DNA from: Calditrichota bacterium | Lineage (GTDB): Bacteria > Zhuqueibacterota > JdFR-76 > BMS3Abin05 | Direction of reading: 5' to 3' | DNA length: 54,887 nucleotides | Assembly: GCA_013151735.1 (NCBI GenBank) | Contig: JAADHR010000066.1 | Coordinates: 1-54,887 of the forward strand | Notes under the pieces: generated by a model | Database searches by the model: none | What the model saw: the letters and a program-made list of their open reading frames with translations, nothing else | What the model was told of the DNA's origin: nothing | Translations under genes and position numbers: made by a program | In this document: in pieces, positions 1-8,573 of the stretch | How the letters are laid out: every line of letters begins with the position of its first letter | Position numbering within the stretch: the stretch's first letter is position 1

Positions 1-41
1 GCAAACAACCCTATGACAAATCATAAAAGCAAGGAGGAAAA

Positions 42-635
42 ATGAAAGTACCCTTAGTGGACTTAGTGACCCAGTACAATAACATAAAGCCAGAAATGGA
101 TGCGGCTATTCATGGTGTTTTGGACAGCGGGGCCTTTATTTTAGGGCCTGCCGTTAAGGAATTTGAGAAGAATATGGCCGAGTATACCGGTGTGAAACAC
201 GCCGTGGGTGTGGCGTCCGGAACGGATGCCATTCAGCTGGCACTGATGGCCTACAACATTGGGCAGGGCGATGAGGTGATTACCACGCCCATGACATTTG
301 TGGCCACGGTGGAAGTGATGGTGCTGCTGGGTATCAAACCGGTGTTTGTGGACATCGATCACAAAACCTACAATATTGATCCCGATCAGATTGAAGCCAA
401 AATCACTTCAAAGACCAAAGCCATTGTACCGGTGCATTTGTACGGCCAGTGCGCGGATATGGATGCCATTAACGACATTGCAAAGCGTCACAATTTGGTG
501 GTGATTGAAGATTCGGCTCAGGCAGTGGGCGCAACCTACAAGGGTAAAAAGGCCACCTCCCTGGGCAATGCCGGCTGCTTGAGTTTCTTCCCCAGCAAAA
601 ACCTGGGAGCTTACGGCGATGGGGAATGGTGCTGA
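42..635 (+). pseudogene. DegT/DnrJ/EryC1/StrS aminotransferase, 5' fragment
   Basis: N-terminal 197 residues of a PLP-dependent sugar aminotransferase of the DegT/DnrJ/EryC1/StrS family. These enzymes add an amino group to nucleotide-linked keto-sugars for surface polysaccharide or glycan synthesis. A strong ribosome site (AAGGAGG) precedes the ATG at 42. The PLP-binding lysine is Lys186 in [14 protein letters not shown]. The frame then runs into an unrelated end and stops at 633-635. The expected continuation ([18 protein letters not shown]) lies in the next frame, which begins at 626. One G appears to be missing from the G run near 619-622. Restoring it gives one normal 367-residue protein. 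Either the gene is broken or the base is a sequencing error; the sequence alone cannot decide. Confidence 0.85.
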
Positions 636-1144
636 CCAACGATGATGAAATTGCCGACCGCGTGCGCAAACTGCGTGTCCACGGCTCAGCCACCAAATAC
701 CAGCACGTGTACCTGGGCGTGAACAGCCGGCTGGATTCTATTCAGGCAGCCGTGCTGAACGTGAAGCTGAATTACATTGACCAGTGGAACGAGATGCGCC
801 GGCAGAATGCGGAAAAGTACAACGAACGGTTAAAAGATACACCCGCCATTACCCCCTTTGTAGCGGATACCAATGAACACATTTACCACCAGTACACCAT
901 TCAGGTGGATGACCGGGAGGGCCTGCAGGCGTACCTCAAGGAAAATGAGATTGCCACAGGTATTCACTATCCCATCCCGCTGCATCTCCAGCCCGCTTAC
1001 CAGAGTCTGGGTTACAAAAAGGGTGATTTCCCCGTGGCCGAAGAGGTTTCCAGTCACGTGGTGTCTCTGCCCATGTATCCGGAGCTCCCGGAGGAACACA
1101 TCGACTACACGACGGAACACATCAAGAAATTCCTTTCAAAATAA
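626..1144 (+). pseudogene. DegT/DnrJ/EryC1/StrS aminotransferase, 3' fragment
   Basis: C-terminal part of the aminotransferase that starts at 42, one base out of frame with it. It carries the usual family segments after the PLP lysine: [23 protein letters not shown], the GVNSRLDSIQAAVLNVKL dimer and substrate region, and the C-terminal HYPIPLHLQPAY segment. There is no ribosome site for an independent start at 626, so it would not be made well on its own. A clear terminator follows at 1165. There is no second mutation in the rest of the frame, which favours a very recent lesion or a read error over an old pseudogene. Confidence 0.8.
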
Positions 1145-1164
1145 AAAAACGGCCTTTCAGGCAG

Positions 1165-1201
1165 AGGACGATTTCGCAGGAGATCGTCCTTTTTTATTTT
1201 T
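1165..1201 (+). terminator. Rho-independent terminator after the aminotransferase
   Basis: An 8-bp perfect stem (1165-1172 with 1183-1190, AGGACGAT/ATCGTCCT) is followed by a T-rich tract. It lies 21 bases after the stop of the aminotransferase. Confidence 0.85.
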
Positions 1202-1247
1202 TAATTGATTTATTTCCTGCAAAGACTTATTTTATAATGAAAATCCG

Positions 1248-1302
1248 GCCACGAAGATTCAAAGACTCAAAGGAAAACCTCGTGTCTTTGAGTCCTTGTG
1301 GC
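1248..1302. repeat. Imperfect inverted repeat, GCCAC...GTGGC type
   Basis: The left arm begins GCCACGAAGATTCAAAGAC and the right arm ends GTCTTTGAGTCCTTGTGGC; their complements match at most positions. It fills the gap before serS. The segment at 18961-18990 resembles one arm of it, so it is probably a dispersed palindromic repeat, not a local regulatory hairpin. Confidence 0.6.
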
Positions 1303-1353
1303 AAATTGTTTTTTATTTGTTGTAATTTTGGTTTGAAATTTTAAGGGAATACT

Positions 1354-2622
1354 ATGTTAGATTTGAAATTCATCCGGCAACACCCGGACGTGGTAAAGGA
1401 AGCGGTTAAGAATAAGAATGAGAAAGCCGATATCGACCGCCTGCTCCAATTGGACGAGGAACGGCGCCAGATTATTCAGGAGGTCGAAGAACTCCGACGT
1501 CTGAAAAATGAGGTGTCGGCACAGATCAATCAACTGAAGAAGCAGAAGCAGGATGCCTCGGACAAGATTGCCGAAATGCGCAAAGTAGCGGAACGCACCA
1601 AGGCCCTGGACGAAAGGCTGCGCGCCGTTCAACAGGCGATTCAGGAAATCCTTATCTGGGTGCCCAATATTCCGCACGAATCCGTACCGATCGGCCCCGA
1701 CGAGAGTTTCAATCAGGAGGTCAGGCGCTGGGGAAAAATCGAGGAAGTTGATTTTGAGCCGAAGCCCCACTGGGAATTGGCGGAAGCCCTTCATTTAATA
1801 GATTTTCAGCGGGGAAGCAAACTCTCCGGCTCTAATTTTGTGGTGTTCAAGGGAATGGGAGCACGGCTGGAGCGTGCGCTGATCAATTTTTTTCTGGATT
1901 ACCACACGCAGAAGCACGGCTATCAGGAAGTGGCTCCTCCGTTTGTCGTGCGCCGGGATACAATGTTCGGCACGGGACAAATTCCCAAGCTGGAAGAGGA
2001 TATGTACCACATCGAGCAGGACGACCTGTTTCTGATTCCCACGGCCGAAGTGCCGGTGACCAATCTGCACAAGGATGAAATTTTGCGCGGAGAGGATCTG
2101 CCGCTGTACTACACGGCGTACACGCCCTGTTTCCGGCGTGAGGCCGGTTCTTACGGACGAGACACCCGCGGCCTGATGCGTATCCACCAATTTGACAAGG
2201 TGGAACTGGTGAAGCTGGTGCCACCGGAAACCTCCTGGGACGAGCACGAAAAGCTGCTTCACGATGCGGAGGAACTTCTCCAGCTTTTGGGTTTGCCCTA
2301 CCGGGTGCTGAATCTGGCTACGGGCGATTTGAGCTTTGCGGCAGCCAAATGCTACGATCTGGAGGTTTGGGCGCAGGGTCTGGGTAAGTGGCTGGAGGTC
2401 TCGTCGGTGTCCAATTTTCTGGATTTCCAGGCCCGGCGGGCGAACATCCGTTTTCGGCGCACGCCCGATTCCCGACCCGAATTTGTCCACACGTTGAACG
2501 GTTCCGGCCTGGCCCTGCCCCGCACGGTCATTGCCATTCTGGAAAACTACCAGACAGACGAAGGCACCGTGGTGGTACCGGAAGTGCTGCGGGAATACGT
2601 CGGTGTGAGTGTGTTGAAATAA
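1354..2622 (+). CDS. serS: Seryl-tRNA synthetase
   Basis: Charges tRNA-Ser with serine in the cytoplasm (class II aminoacyl-tRNA synthetase). The 422-residue length is normal for the bacterial enzyme. Residues 1 to about 110 form the charged N-terminal coiled-coil arm that holds the tRNA long variable arm (EERRQIIQEVEELRRLKNEV and following). The catalytic core shows the serine-site TAEVPVTN, motif 2 as FRREAGSYGRDTRGLMR followed by IHQFDKVELV, and motif 3 as NGSGLALPRTVIAILENYQ. The ATG at 1354 follows AAGGGA at proper distance. It is separated from the broken aminotransferase by a terminator and a repeat, so it is probably transcribed alone or together with the small genes downstream, which begin 15 bases after its stop. 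Confidence 0.97.
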   Translation: MLDLKFIRQHPDVVKEAVKNKNEKADIDRLLQLDEERRQIIQEVEELRRLKNEVSAQINQLKKQKQDASDKIAEMRKVAERTKALDERLRAVQQAIQEILIWVPNIPHESVPIGPDESFNQEVRRWGKIEEVDFEPKPHWELAEALHLIDFQRGSKLSGSNFVVFKGMGARLERALINFFLDYHTQKHGYQEVAPPFVVRRDTMFGTGQIPKLEEDMYHIEQDDLFLIPTAEVPVTNLHKDEILRGEDLPLYYTAYTPCFRREAGSYGRDTRGLMRIHQFDKVELVKLVPPETSWDEHEKLLHDAEELLQLLGLPYRVLNLATGDLSFAAAKCYDLEVWAQGLGKWLEVSSVSNFLDFQARRANIRFRRTPDSRPEFVHTLNGSGLALPRTVIAILENYQTDEGTVVVPEVLREYVGVSVLK

Positions 2623-2637
2623 AGAAAGGATATTAAA

Positions 2638-2829
2638 ATGTCTGTAGCCGTTTCAAAAGAGAAAATTTTAGATTCAATTAAAGACCTGCCGGAGAATGTC
2701 TCGATTGAAGAGGTCATGGAGCGTCTTTACTTGCTTTACAAGATCGAAAAAGGAATTCAACAAGCGGATGCGGGTCTCACGATTTCTCATGAGGAAGCTC
2801 AAAAACGATTGGGAAAATGGCTGAAATAG
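2638..2829 (+). CDS. Antitoxin of a ParE/RelE-type module
   Basis: A 63-residue acidic protein that overlaps the toxin gene at 2817 by 13 bases, the usual layout of type II toxin-antitoxin pairs. It has a helical N-terminal part (EKILDSIKDLPENVSIEEVMERL) and a C-terminal ISHEEAQKRLGKWLK segment. That ending is common in small antitoxins paired with RelE/ParE toxins. In known systems the antitoxin folds against the toxin and represses the shared promoter. No classic DNA-binding motif can be named with confidence. The start follows AAAGGA. The family call rests mostly on size, C-terminal motif and neighbour. Confidence 0.75.
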   Translation: MSVAVSKEKILDSIKDLPENVSIEEVMERLYLLYKIEKGIQQADAGLTISHEEAQKRLGKWLK

Positions 2830-3119
2830 TTTGGACAAAACAGGCTATTGAAGATGTAGAATCGATTTGCGAATACATTGCCGGTGACTCGCCCCATTAC
2901 GCAAAGCTATTTGCTAATCACGTGTTCGAAACCGCTAAAAAAATAGGCGGATTTCCGGAAATGGGAAGGATTGTTCCTGAAATTAACCGAAAGGAAATTA
3001 GGGAACACATTTTGGGGAACTACCGGATTATTTATCGCTTTTCTCAGAATAGGGTTGAAATCGTATCCGTATACCATTCCGCTCGACTTTTGGATGTTCA
3101 AAAAATACTGAATAATTAA
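2817..3119 (+). CDS. ParE/RelE-family toxin
   Basis: A 100-residue toxin of the RelE/ParE fold. RelE-like members cut mRNA on the ribosome and ParE-like members poison DNA gyrase; the sequence does not decide between them. Family features are the N-terminal WTKQAIEDVESICEYIA helix, the PEMGRIVPE turn, the central strand LGNYRIIYRF, and the C-terminal VEIVSVYHSARLL strand. The last two resemble ParE-type proteins most closely. Its start codon lies inside the antitoxin gene, so translation is coupled. It sits between serS and a broken antiporter, a typical scattered chromosomal location. Confidence 0.85.
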   Translation: MAEIVWTKQAIEDVESICEYIAGDSPHYAKLFANHVFETAKKIGGFPEMGRIVPEINRKEIREHILGNYRIIYRFSQNRVEIVSVYHSARLLDVQKILNN

Positions 3120-3132
3120 ACTAATTGCAACC

Positions 3133-3264
3133 ATGACTGAAACCACCGGCTGGCTTTCCATTATTCCTCCGCTTTTAGCGATCTTTTTGGCTATTCGTAC
3201 AAAACAGGTGTACCTTTCTAGGTGTACCTTTCTCTCTTCCTGGGCATCTGGGCAGGATGGCTGA
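3133..3264 (+). pseudogene. NhaC-type antiporter, 5' fragment
   Basis: An ATG at 3133 opens a frame whose first 29 residues (TGWLSIIPPLLAIFLAIR and a few more) form the expected first membrane helix of an NhaC-family protein. At 3206-3219 and 3220-3233 the same 14 bases occur twice in tandem. The duplication shifts the frame, and translation ends at 3262-3264. Removing one copy joins this piece in frame to the long reading frame that follows and gives a 472-residue antiporter of normal layout. Confidence 0.75.
3206..3233 (+). repeat. Perfect 14-bp tandem duplication inside the antiporter gene
   Basis: AGGTGTACCTTTCT occurs at 3206-3219 and again at 3220-3233 without a mismatch. Fourteen is not a multiple of three, so the repeat alone explains the frame change between the two antiporter fragments. 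Confidence 0.95.
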
Positions 3265-4565
3265 TCCTGGCCCACTGGAATCCCCTTTCCGGACTCAATC
3301 TGGCGCTGGAAGCCTGTATCAATGTGTTCAAAGACCCGGACAACACAAAAGTCATTATTTTCAGTGCGCTGGTAGGAGCCCTGATTGCCTACACTCAGCG
3401 CTCCGGCGGCGTGGACGGTTTCATCAAGGCAATTACCGAAAAGGGAATTGTCCGGGGACGCAAAACGGCTCAGCTTCTCACGTGGGGATTGGCTGTGGTT
3501 GTTTTTGTGGAAACCAGCATCAATGTGCTGGTGCGGGCGTCCTTCGCACGTCCCCTGTTTGACAAATTGCGCATTTCCCGCGAAAAATTGGCCTACATTT
3601 GCGACTCCACCTCGGCGCCCATTTGCGTGCTCATCCCGTTTAACGCCTGGGGCGCCTATGTGCTGGGACTCCTGGACAGCCAAAACGTCGCGCAGCCCAT
3701 GCGTACCTTTGCAGAAGGCGTGCCCCTCAATTTTTACGCCATCTCGGCTATTTTATTTGTGCTGTTCATTATTCTTACGGATAAGGACTTCGGTCCGATG
3801 AAGGAAGCCGAACGCCGCGTGCGCGAAGAAGGCAAACTCCTGCGCGATGGTGCCGAACCGCTGATCTCCGAAGATGTGGTAATGCTGCCTGCCAAACCCG
3901 GGGTTCCTCAAAAATCCGTGAATATGATTATACCGGTGCTGACGATGGTAGCCATGATGCCGATTGGCCTGTTGATTACCGGTCGCGGGAACATCACCCA
4001 GGGTTCCGGTTCCACCGCGGTTTTCTGGTCGGTGCTCATGGCCATTGCCGTAGGGGCTGTGATGTACCGATGGCAGAAAATCTTGACCACCTCCGAGCTG
4101 ACCGATCTTTTTCTCAAGGGTGTGGGCGGGTTGATCCCCATGGCCATTCTGATGATGCTGGCGTTTGCCCTAGGCAATACCTGTAAGGCGCTGGGAACCG
4201 GTCCCTACGTGGCAAACGTGACCAAAGGCTGGATGATTCCGGAGATTGTGCCGGCCGTGATTTTTGTCGTGGGTTCATTTATTGCGTTTGCTACGGGTAC
4301 CTCCTGGGGCACCTTTGCCATCATGATTCCCATTGCCATACCGATGGCCCAAATTATTGGCGTGAATCTGCCCCTGACGCTTGGAGCCGTCCTCGGCGGG
4401 GGTGTCTTTGGTGACCACTGTTCTCCCATCTCCGACACCACCATCATTTCCTCCATGGCCTCCGCCACCGACCATATCGACCACGTACGTACCCAGCTCC
4501 CCTACGCCCTGGTTTCGGGGGCTATTGCTTTGGTGTTGTATTTGATCGCCGGATTTTTGATTTGA
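3222..4565 (+). pseudogene. Na+/H+ antiporter, NhaC family, main part
   Basis: Long hydrophobic reading frame (447 codons from a GTG) with about ten membrane segments, typical of NhaC-family Na+/H+ or related cation/organic-anion antiporters of the inner membrane. Conserved features include the CDSTSAPICVLIPFNAWGAY segment, the paired glycine-rich helices, and the C-terminal GGGVFGDHCSPISDTTIISS signature. The first helix is missing from this frame and sits in the 3133 frame. The GTG at 3222 lies inside the duplicated 14 bases and has an AGG only one base before it, so it is not a convincing native start. The gene is either disrupted by slipped-strand duplication, or makes an N-terminally shortened protein, or the duplication is an assembly error. 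Confidence 0.85.
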
Positions 4566-4639
4566 CAGGATTGAAGGAGTTGGTTTTTACGACAGATTGT
4601 TTTGCATTTTAAATGGCACGTATTTAATTTAAGAAGAAT

Positions 4640-4673
4640 CAATTCGTGAAAATGTGAGTTATTCGTGAGAGAT
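4640..4673. repeat. Partial CACGAA-family repeat
   Basis: AATTCGTGAAAATG followed by ATTCGTGAGAGAT resembles the right arm of the two full palindromic copies at 46724-46886. It lies in the convergent gap between the antiporter and the glycosyltransferase. Confidence 0.5.
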
Positions 4674-4693
4674 AGCCTTTTGGAGCAGGCTTG

Positions 4694-5608
4694 TTAATTC
4701 TTCCTGTTCCGAAAAAGTGTTCCAGGCAGGGCCAGCATTATCCGGATGGCACCTGCGATCAAAAGCAAAAGAGTCATTCCCAGGTTAAACGGAAACTGCC
4801 AGACTTTTCGGTTGTATTTCCAGAAATATTTGATAAAATCACGGTGGGAGTAAAACAACGATTTGATTCGATGCCGATAAACGGAATCCCCTTTTTTATG
4901 AATCGCTTTGGCTTCCGGATAGAAATAAATTTTCTTCCGGATCCGCTTGACCCGCCGGCACCAATCCACATCGCTAAAAAAAAGAAAAAAGCGTTCGTCC
5001 CACGGACCGATCCTGTTTACGATCGAGCGGGTAGTGAGCAGACACGCTCCCTGAGGCTGGTCTACCCGGCGAATGCGGTTGTGGGGGAAATAGCCCATCT
5101 TCCAGTAATTGAAAAACTTGCTTCGACTGAACAATCGGCTCAGGCCGGTAAGTTCGAAAATTACATCCCGGTAGCGGGGAAAGTGCCGGCAGGAAGGTTG
5201 AATGCGCCCGTTTGGAAAAAGCAATTGAGGGGCAACAATCCCCACGTCCGGTTGAACGGTTAAAAGCTCCACCATTTGTTCAACCGAATTTTTTGCGAGC
5301 TGAACATCGGGATTCAGGAACAAAATAAGCTCGCCCGTGGCATGCCGAAGGCCCTGGTTCACAGCATGTGTAAAGCCCCGGTTTTTCTTGTTCAAGCGGA
5401 ACAAAATACGAACGTCTTTTGTGCTTGCCTTTCGGGCAAATGAGCGGATGATGTCCAGAGTTTCGTCAGTGGAGCGGTTATCGATAAGAATGATTTCCAG
5501 CGGGCGAAATGAGACATTTTCCACAAGAGAAGAAAGGGTGGCCTGGAGAGCTGATGCGTTGTTGAACGTGACGATAATTGCGGATAGTTTTGCAGAAAAA
5601 TCACTCAA
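4694..5608 (-). CDS. Family 2 glycosyltransferase (rhamnosyltransferase-like)
   Basis: A 304-residue GT-A fold transferase that moves a sugar from a nucleotide donor onto a surface glycan, lipid or protein. The N-terminal strand (LSAIIVTFNNASALQATL), the IDNRSTDETL nucleotide site, the metal-site region LILFLNPDVQL and the SDVDWCRRVKRI segment match the dTDP-rhamnosyltransferase-like branch of GT2. A hydrophobic stretch near the C-terminus (about 270-295) may anchor it to the inner membrane. The gene overlaps the end of the aminopeptidase by 8 bases. The only nearby start is a TTG at 5608, so the exact start is uncertain. It is the last gene of the minus-strand run; no strong terminator follows. 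Confidence 0.85.
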   Translation of the reverse strand: MSDFSAKLSAIIVTFNNASALQATLSSLVENVSFRPLEIILIDNRSTDETLDIIRSFARKASTKDVRILFRLNKKNRGFTHAVNQGLRHATGELILFLNPDVQLAKNSVEQMVELLTVQPDVGIVAPQLLFPNGRIQPSCRHFPRYRDVIFELTGLSRLFSRSKFFNYWKMGYFPHNRIRRVDQPQGACLLTTRSIVNRIGPWDERFFLFFSDVDWCRRVKRIRKKIYFYPEAKAIHKKGDSVYRHRIKSLFYSHRDFIKYFWKYNRKVWQFPFNLGMTLLLLIAGAIRIMLALPGTLFRNRKN

Positions 5609-6686
5609 TCTCCAGCAGCTCCTTCGGAAAATGGGTCAACACCTCACATCCGTCTTTTTGAATCAGAATGTCGTCTTCAATACGGACGCCGCCCACATTG
5701 GGAATATAAATTCCGGGCTCAATGGTAATGACGGTGTTTTCTTGCAGAATGGTTTCTGAACCGGCCCCCACACGGGGAAGGGAATGCACATCCAGACCCA
5801 GCCCGTGTCCCAGACTGTGCCCAAAATAGGGACCGAATCCTTTTTGGTGGATGTATTCCCGGGCGATTTGGTCCAATGCATGGCAGCTTATTCCGGCCCG
5901 TGCAGAATCGATAGCCTTTTGCTGGGCATCTTTTACAATCTGGTAGATGCGTTTCATGTTTGGCGACGCCTTACCCATGGCGACCGTTCGGGTCATGTCG
6001 CTGGAATAGCCGTGGTAGACGGCTCCAAAATCAATCACCACGAAATCACCGTCATCAATTACCTTGTCTGACGCCAGTCCGTGCGGCAGTGCCGAGCGCC
6101 AGCCGCTGGCAACAATGGGTTCAAAGGCATCTCTTTCAGCCCCCAGAAGGCGCACCTGACAGCTCAATTCCGCCGAGAAATCACGTTCCCGTGATCCGAT
6201 TTTTAGATGGGGAAGTGTTTTTGTCAGCGCGTCGGTGGCGATTTGGGCCGCCTGTTTTAGATGGACGATTTCGGTTTCATCCTTTTGAATGGCCAGGCGT
6301 TCCACGAGTTTTTCGGTAGGCACAAATTTTGTTTGCGGGAAGAGATTCTTTAGCGAGGAATAAAGCGAGTAGGGAAGATGGTCTGCTTCAAAACCGATTT
6401 TTGCCCCGGAATCGATCAGTTTTTTTTCTTTAAGTGTATCAAACAGCGTGCGGGTGCTGATAAAAATAGAAAAGTTTTGAACTTCCTCGCCTGCCTGATC
6501 CAGATAACGAAAATCGGTTACGAAGGCCGCCTGTTCGTCCGAAATAAAGGCGATTCCGCTTGAGCCGGTGAACCCGGTCAGGTACCGGACGTTAACCGGG
6601 TTTGTAATTACCAACCCCTGTAAACCTTGCCGGGCTGTCATCTGGCGGAGAAGCCGTAATCGCCTCATCAAATAGTCACGAGCCAA
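5601..6686 (-). CDS. pepP: Xaa-Pro aminopeptidase, M24B family
   Basis: A 361-residue cytoplasmic metallopeptidase that removes N-terminal residues preceding proline. Residues 1-130 form the creatinase-like N-domain (LVITNPVNVRYLTGFTGSSG). The pita-bread catalytic domain carries the two-metal ligands Asp219 (VVIDFGA), Asp230 (SSDMTRT), His294 (SLGHGLGLDVH), Glu323 (TIEPGIY) and Glu337 (GVRIEDD). Length and ligand spacing are those of the Xaa-Pro dipeptidase/aminopeptidase group; the choice between dipeptidase and aminopeptidase is not certain. The frame opens with TTG at 6686, which has GGAG ten bases before it. The first ATG is at 6668 but lacks a ribosome site. It starts 5 bases after the TPR gene ends, so the two are cotranscribed. 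Confidence 0.9.
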   Translation of the reverse strand: MARDYLMRRLRLLRQMTARQGLQGLVITNPVNVRYLTGFTGSSGIAFISDEQAAFVTDFRYLDQAGEEVQNFSIFISTRTLFDTLKEKKLIDSGAKIGFEADHLPYSLYSSLKNLFPQTKFVPTEKLVERLAIQKDETEIVHLKQAAQIATDALTKTLPHLKIGSRERDFSAELSCQVRLLGAERDAFEPIVASGWRSALPHGLASDKVIDDGDFVVIDFGAVYHGYSSDMTRTVAMGKASPNMKRIYQIVKDAQQKAIDSARAGISCHALDQIAREYIHQKGFGPYFGHSLGHGLGLDVHSLPRVGAGSETILQENTVITIEPGIYIPNVGGVRIEDDILIQKDGCEVLTHFPKELLEIE

Positions 6687-6691
6687 AGGAA

Positions 6692-7939
6692 TTAGTCTCC
6701 GCTTTTCCCCTGTTCCTCGGCAAGTTTGCCTCGCAGATAGGCAATTTTGTCTTTGTAGGTTTGGTTGTCGGGGTCCTTTTTCAACAGGATTTCGTAGACA
6801 CCAATTGCTTTCGAATAGTGTCCCTGCGCCGCATAAATTTCTCCCAGTGTTGGCGTTACAATTGCGGTGGTTCCCCGATGTTCTTCGGCTATTTCGTAAA
6901 CGTCTGGTTCCGGCTGAGGCGGAGGCGCTTCGGTTGTTTCATCCTCTGAAAGAGGAGTCTCTTCAGGTTCCGTTTCCTCTACGGTTGAAATTTCTTCTGC
7001 CGGAGGCTCTTCAGCGGATTCGGGTGCGGGGGGGACTTCTTCCGATAAAGCCGTTTCCACGGCCGGCGGTTCCTGATTTATGAATTCTTTTTCCTCTTCC
7101 GTAAAGAACTCTTGCGATTCCTCATCACTTTCATCCAGGGATTCCACTCGTTTGTGAATGGCAGACGACAAATCCTCTTCTGTAAGCTCCTCGCGGGTTT
7201 CCGTTTCTCCGCTCAGGACCTCGTCTTCAAAGATTTCATCCAGAATATAATCAAATTCTTCTTTTTCATCCTTTGGGGGCTCCTCCACGGGGGGTGTTTC
7301 AACCTCTTCCGAAGCACGTGCGGGCTCTTCTTCGGGGCGTTCTTCTCCTGGAGGAAGTGGTGTTTCTTCGACTTCCTCGGCTTCGCTAAGATGTTCGGCC
7401 ACCATTTTGGTCAGTTCCTGGTCATCACTCGGAAGCGTTGGGGAAGCTGTTTCTTCAACAGGAAAGCTTTCTTCCTTGGATTCAGGCTGAGGTGTCTGCT
7501 CCGATTTTTCATGCAGAGGACCTTTTGTTTCTTTTAATTCTTCCTGAACAGATTGTAGCAGCGTGCTGGCACGCTCGAAAAGCGGATCAATCGAAAGAAT
7601 GGTCTCCAATTCCGTCAGGTAATTTTGGGTCCAGCCGCGCGAACGGGCAATTTGAGCCAGGTAATACCGTGCTCCCAGATGTTTGGGGTCGTAAAGCAGC
7701 ACCCGTTTCAACTCCGTTTCGGCCCGATCCAGTTCTTCAATTGCCAGCAGGGCCTTGGCGTAGATGAAATGACCATTCACGTAATGGGGATGCTGTTTAA
7801 GACCGTCCTCGCAGATTTGCACCGCCCGATAGGCATCCTCGTTTTCAAGATAGCGGTCAGCAAGACGGGCAAAACTATAAGATTCAGGGTTATTGTGGAG
7901 GATTTCCTGGAGTTGTTCCAATTCTTCAATACCTGGCAT
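6692..7939 (-). CDS. TPR protein with a long acidic Pro/Glu-rich linker
   Basis: A 415-residue protein made of two folded ends and a disordered middle. Residues about 15-120 hold three tetratricopeptide units (SYSFARLADRYLENEDAYRA, the HYVNGHFIYAKALL unit, and the HLGARYYLAQIARSRGW unit). Residues about 130-345 are almost entirely Glu, Pro, Ser and Thr. A last TPR pair (TLGEIYAAQGHYSKAIGVYE) lies at 365-415. There is no signal peptide, so it is probably cytoplasmic, unless it is tethered by a partner. TPR units bind other proteins, but the partner is unknown. The ATG at 7939 follows AAGGAGA. It lies between the lptE-like gene and pepP on the same strand. Confidence 0.85.
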   Translation of the reverse strand: MPGIEELEQLQEILHNNPESYSFARLADRYLENEDAYRAVQICEDGLKQHPHYVNGHFIYAKALLAIEELDRAETELKRVLLYDPKHLGARYYLAQIARSRGWTQNYLTELETILSIDPLFERASTLLQSVQEELKETKGPLHEKSEQTPQPESKEESFPVEETASPTLPSDDQELTKMVAEHLSEAEEVEETPLPPGEERPEEEPARASEEVETPPVEEPPKDEKEEFDYILDEIFEDEVLSGETETREELTEEDLSSAIHKRVESLDESDEESQEFFTEEEKEFINQEPPAVETALSEEVPPAPESAEEPPAEEISTVEETEPEETPLSEDETTEAPPPQPEPDVYEIAEEHRGTTAIVTPTLGEIYAAQGHYSKAIGVYEILLKKDPDNQTYKDKIAYLRGKLAEEQGKSGD

Positions 7940-8069
7940 TTGAAAATCTCCTTATCTAAAAAAATAAAAAACAAAATGTTCAATCTAATTTAAAAAAAAC
8001 GACTCAACTTCGCAACATTTTTTTCCACAAAGGAGCACGTCAAATAAAGGGTGTTCTCCCGTGAAAACC

Positions 8070-8573
8070 TTACCACCCTGCTACGCTTTTGTTTAGGATG
8101 TCTTCAGCCAGTTTCTTCACGGCGTCATCAATCGCCCTTTGCCGCTCTTCCGTGGATGCCGAATGCTGGTACTCACCCCATTCCTGCAAAACGGCTTTCC
8201 AAAGGACTTTTCGCTTTTTTTGATCCCGAAATTCGGCCCGAACAGTGACGTACACCCGGTACGACTGGACCTGTTCCTGCTGATTGAATGTGCTGGCGCG
8301 GTCGGTTACGGATGTAATTTCGCCGGAGATAAGGGCGTTGGCGAGCGAAGGATCAACGATCCGCAGGGTATTGTCCTGTGTGAAGGCATCAATCACGGCA
8401 TCCGTCAGTTTTTCACTGATTCCAAATTCGGAGGTTTTGTTTTCAAATAATGGGATGGCTACGGTTTTGATGTAGGCCGGGAGGGTATTCCCCGAAAAGG
8501 AATAGTGTCCGCAGGAGGCACCCCAAAACGCAAGAGCGATGATGCCGGCACTGGCTGTTTTCTTAATGATCAT
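8070..8573 (-). CDS. lptE: LptE-like outer-membrane lipoprotein
   Basis: A 167-residue lipoprotein with a signal peptide ending in the lipobox GASC (Cys21) and an LptE-type core: CGHYSFSG, IKTVAIPLFENKT, FGISEKLTDAVIDAF and a helix of basic and acidic residues at the end. In known systems LptE plugs the LptD barrel and helps to insert lipopolysaccharide in the outer membrane. The start is the ATG at 8573, which overlaps the sigma-54 activator gene by 11 bases; longer frames from upstream starts would run into that gene without a signal peptide. The assignment is to the family; no lptD is seen in the window. The overlap suggests that it is translated together with the regulator. Confidence 0.8.
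   Translation of the reverse strand: MIIKKTASAGIIALAFWGASCGHYSFSGNTLPAYIKTVAIPLFENKTSEFGISEKLTDAVIDAFTQDNTLRIVDPSLANALISGEITSVTDRASTFNQQEQVQSYRVYVTVRAEFRDQKKRKVLWKAVLQEWGEYQHSASTEERQRAIDDAVKKLAEDILNKSVAGW

Noticed and set aside
600..640. Programmed ribosomal frameshift in the aminotransferase
   Set aside because: No slippery heptamer, stem or internal ribosome site is present; a simple loss of one G is enough.
1795..2490. A 231-codon minus-strand frame inside serS
   Set aside because: It is antisense to the catalytic core of SerS and has no start signal.
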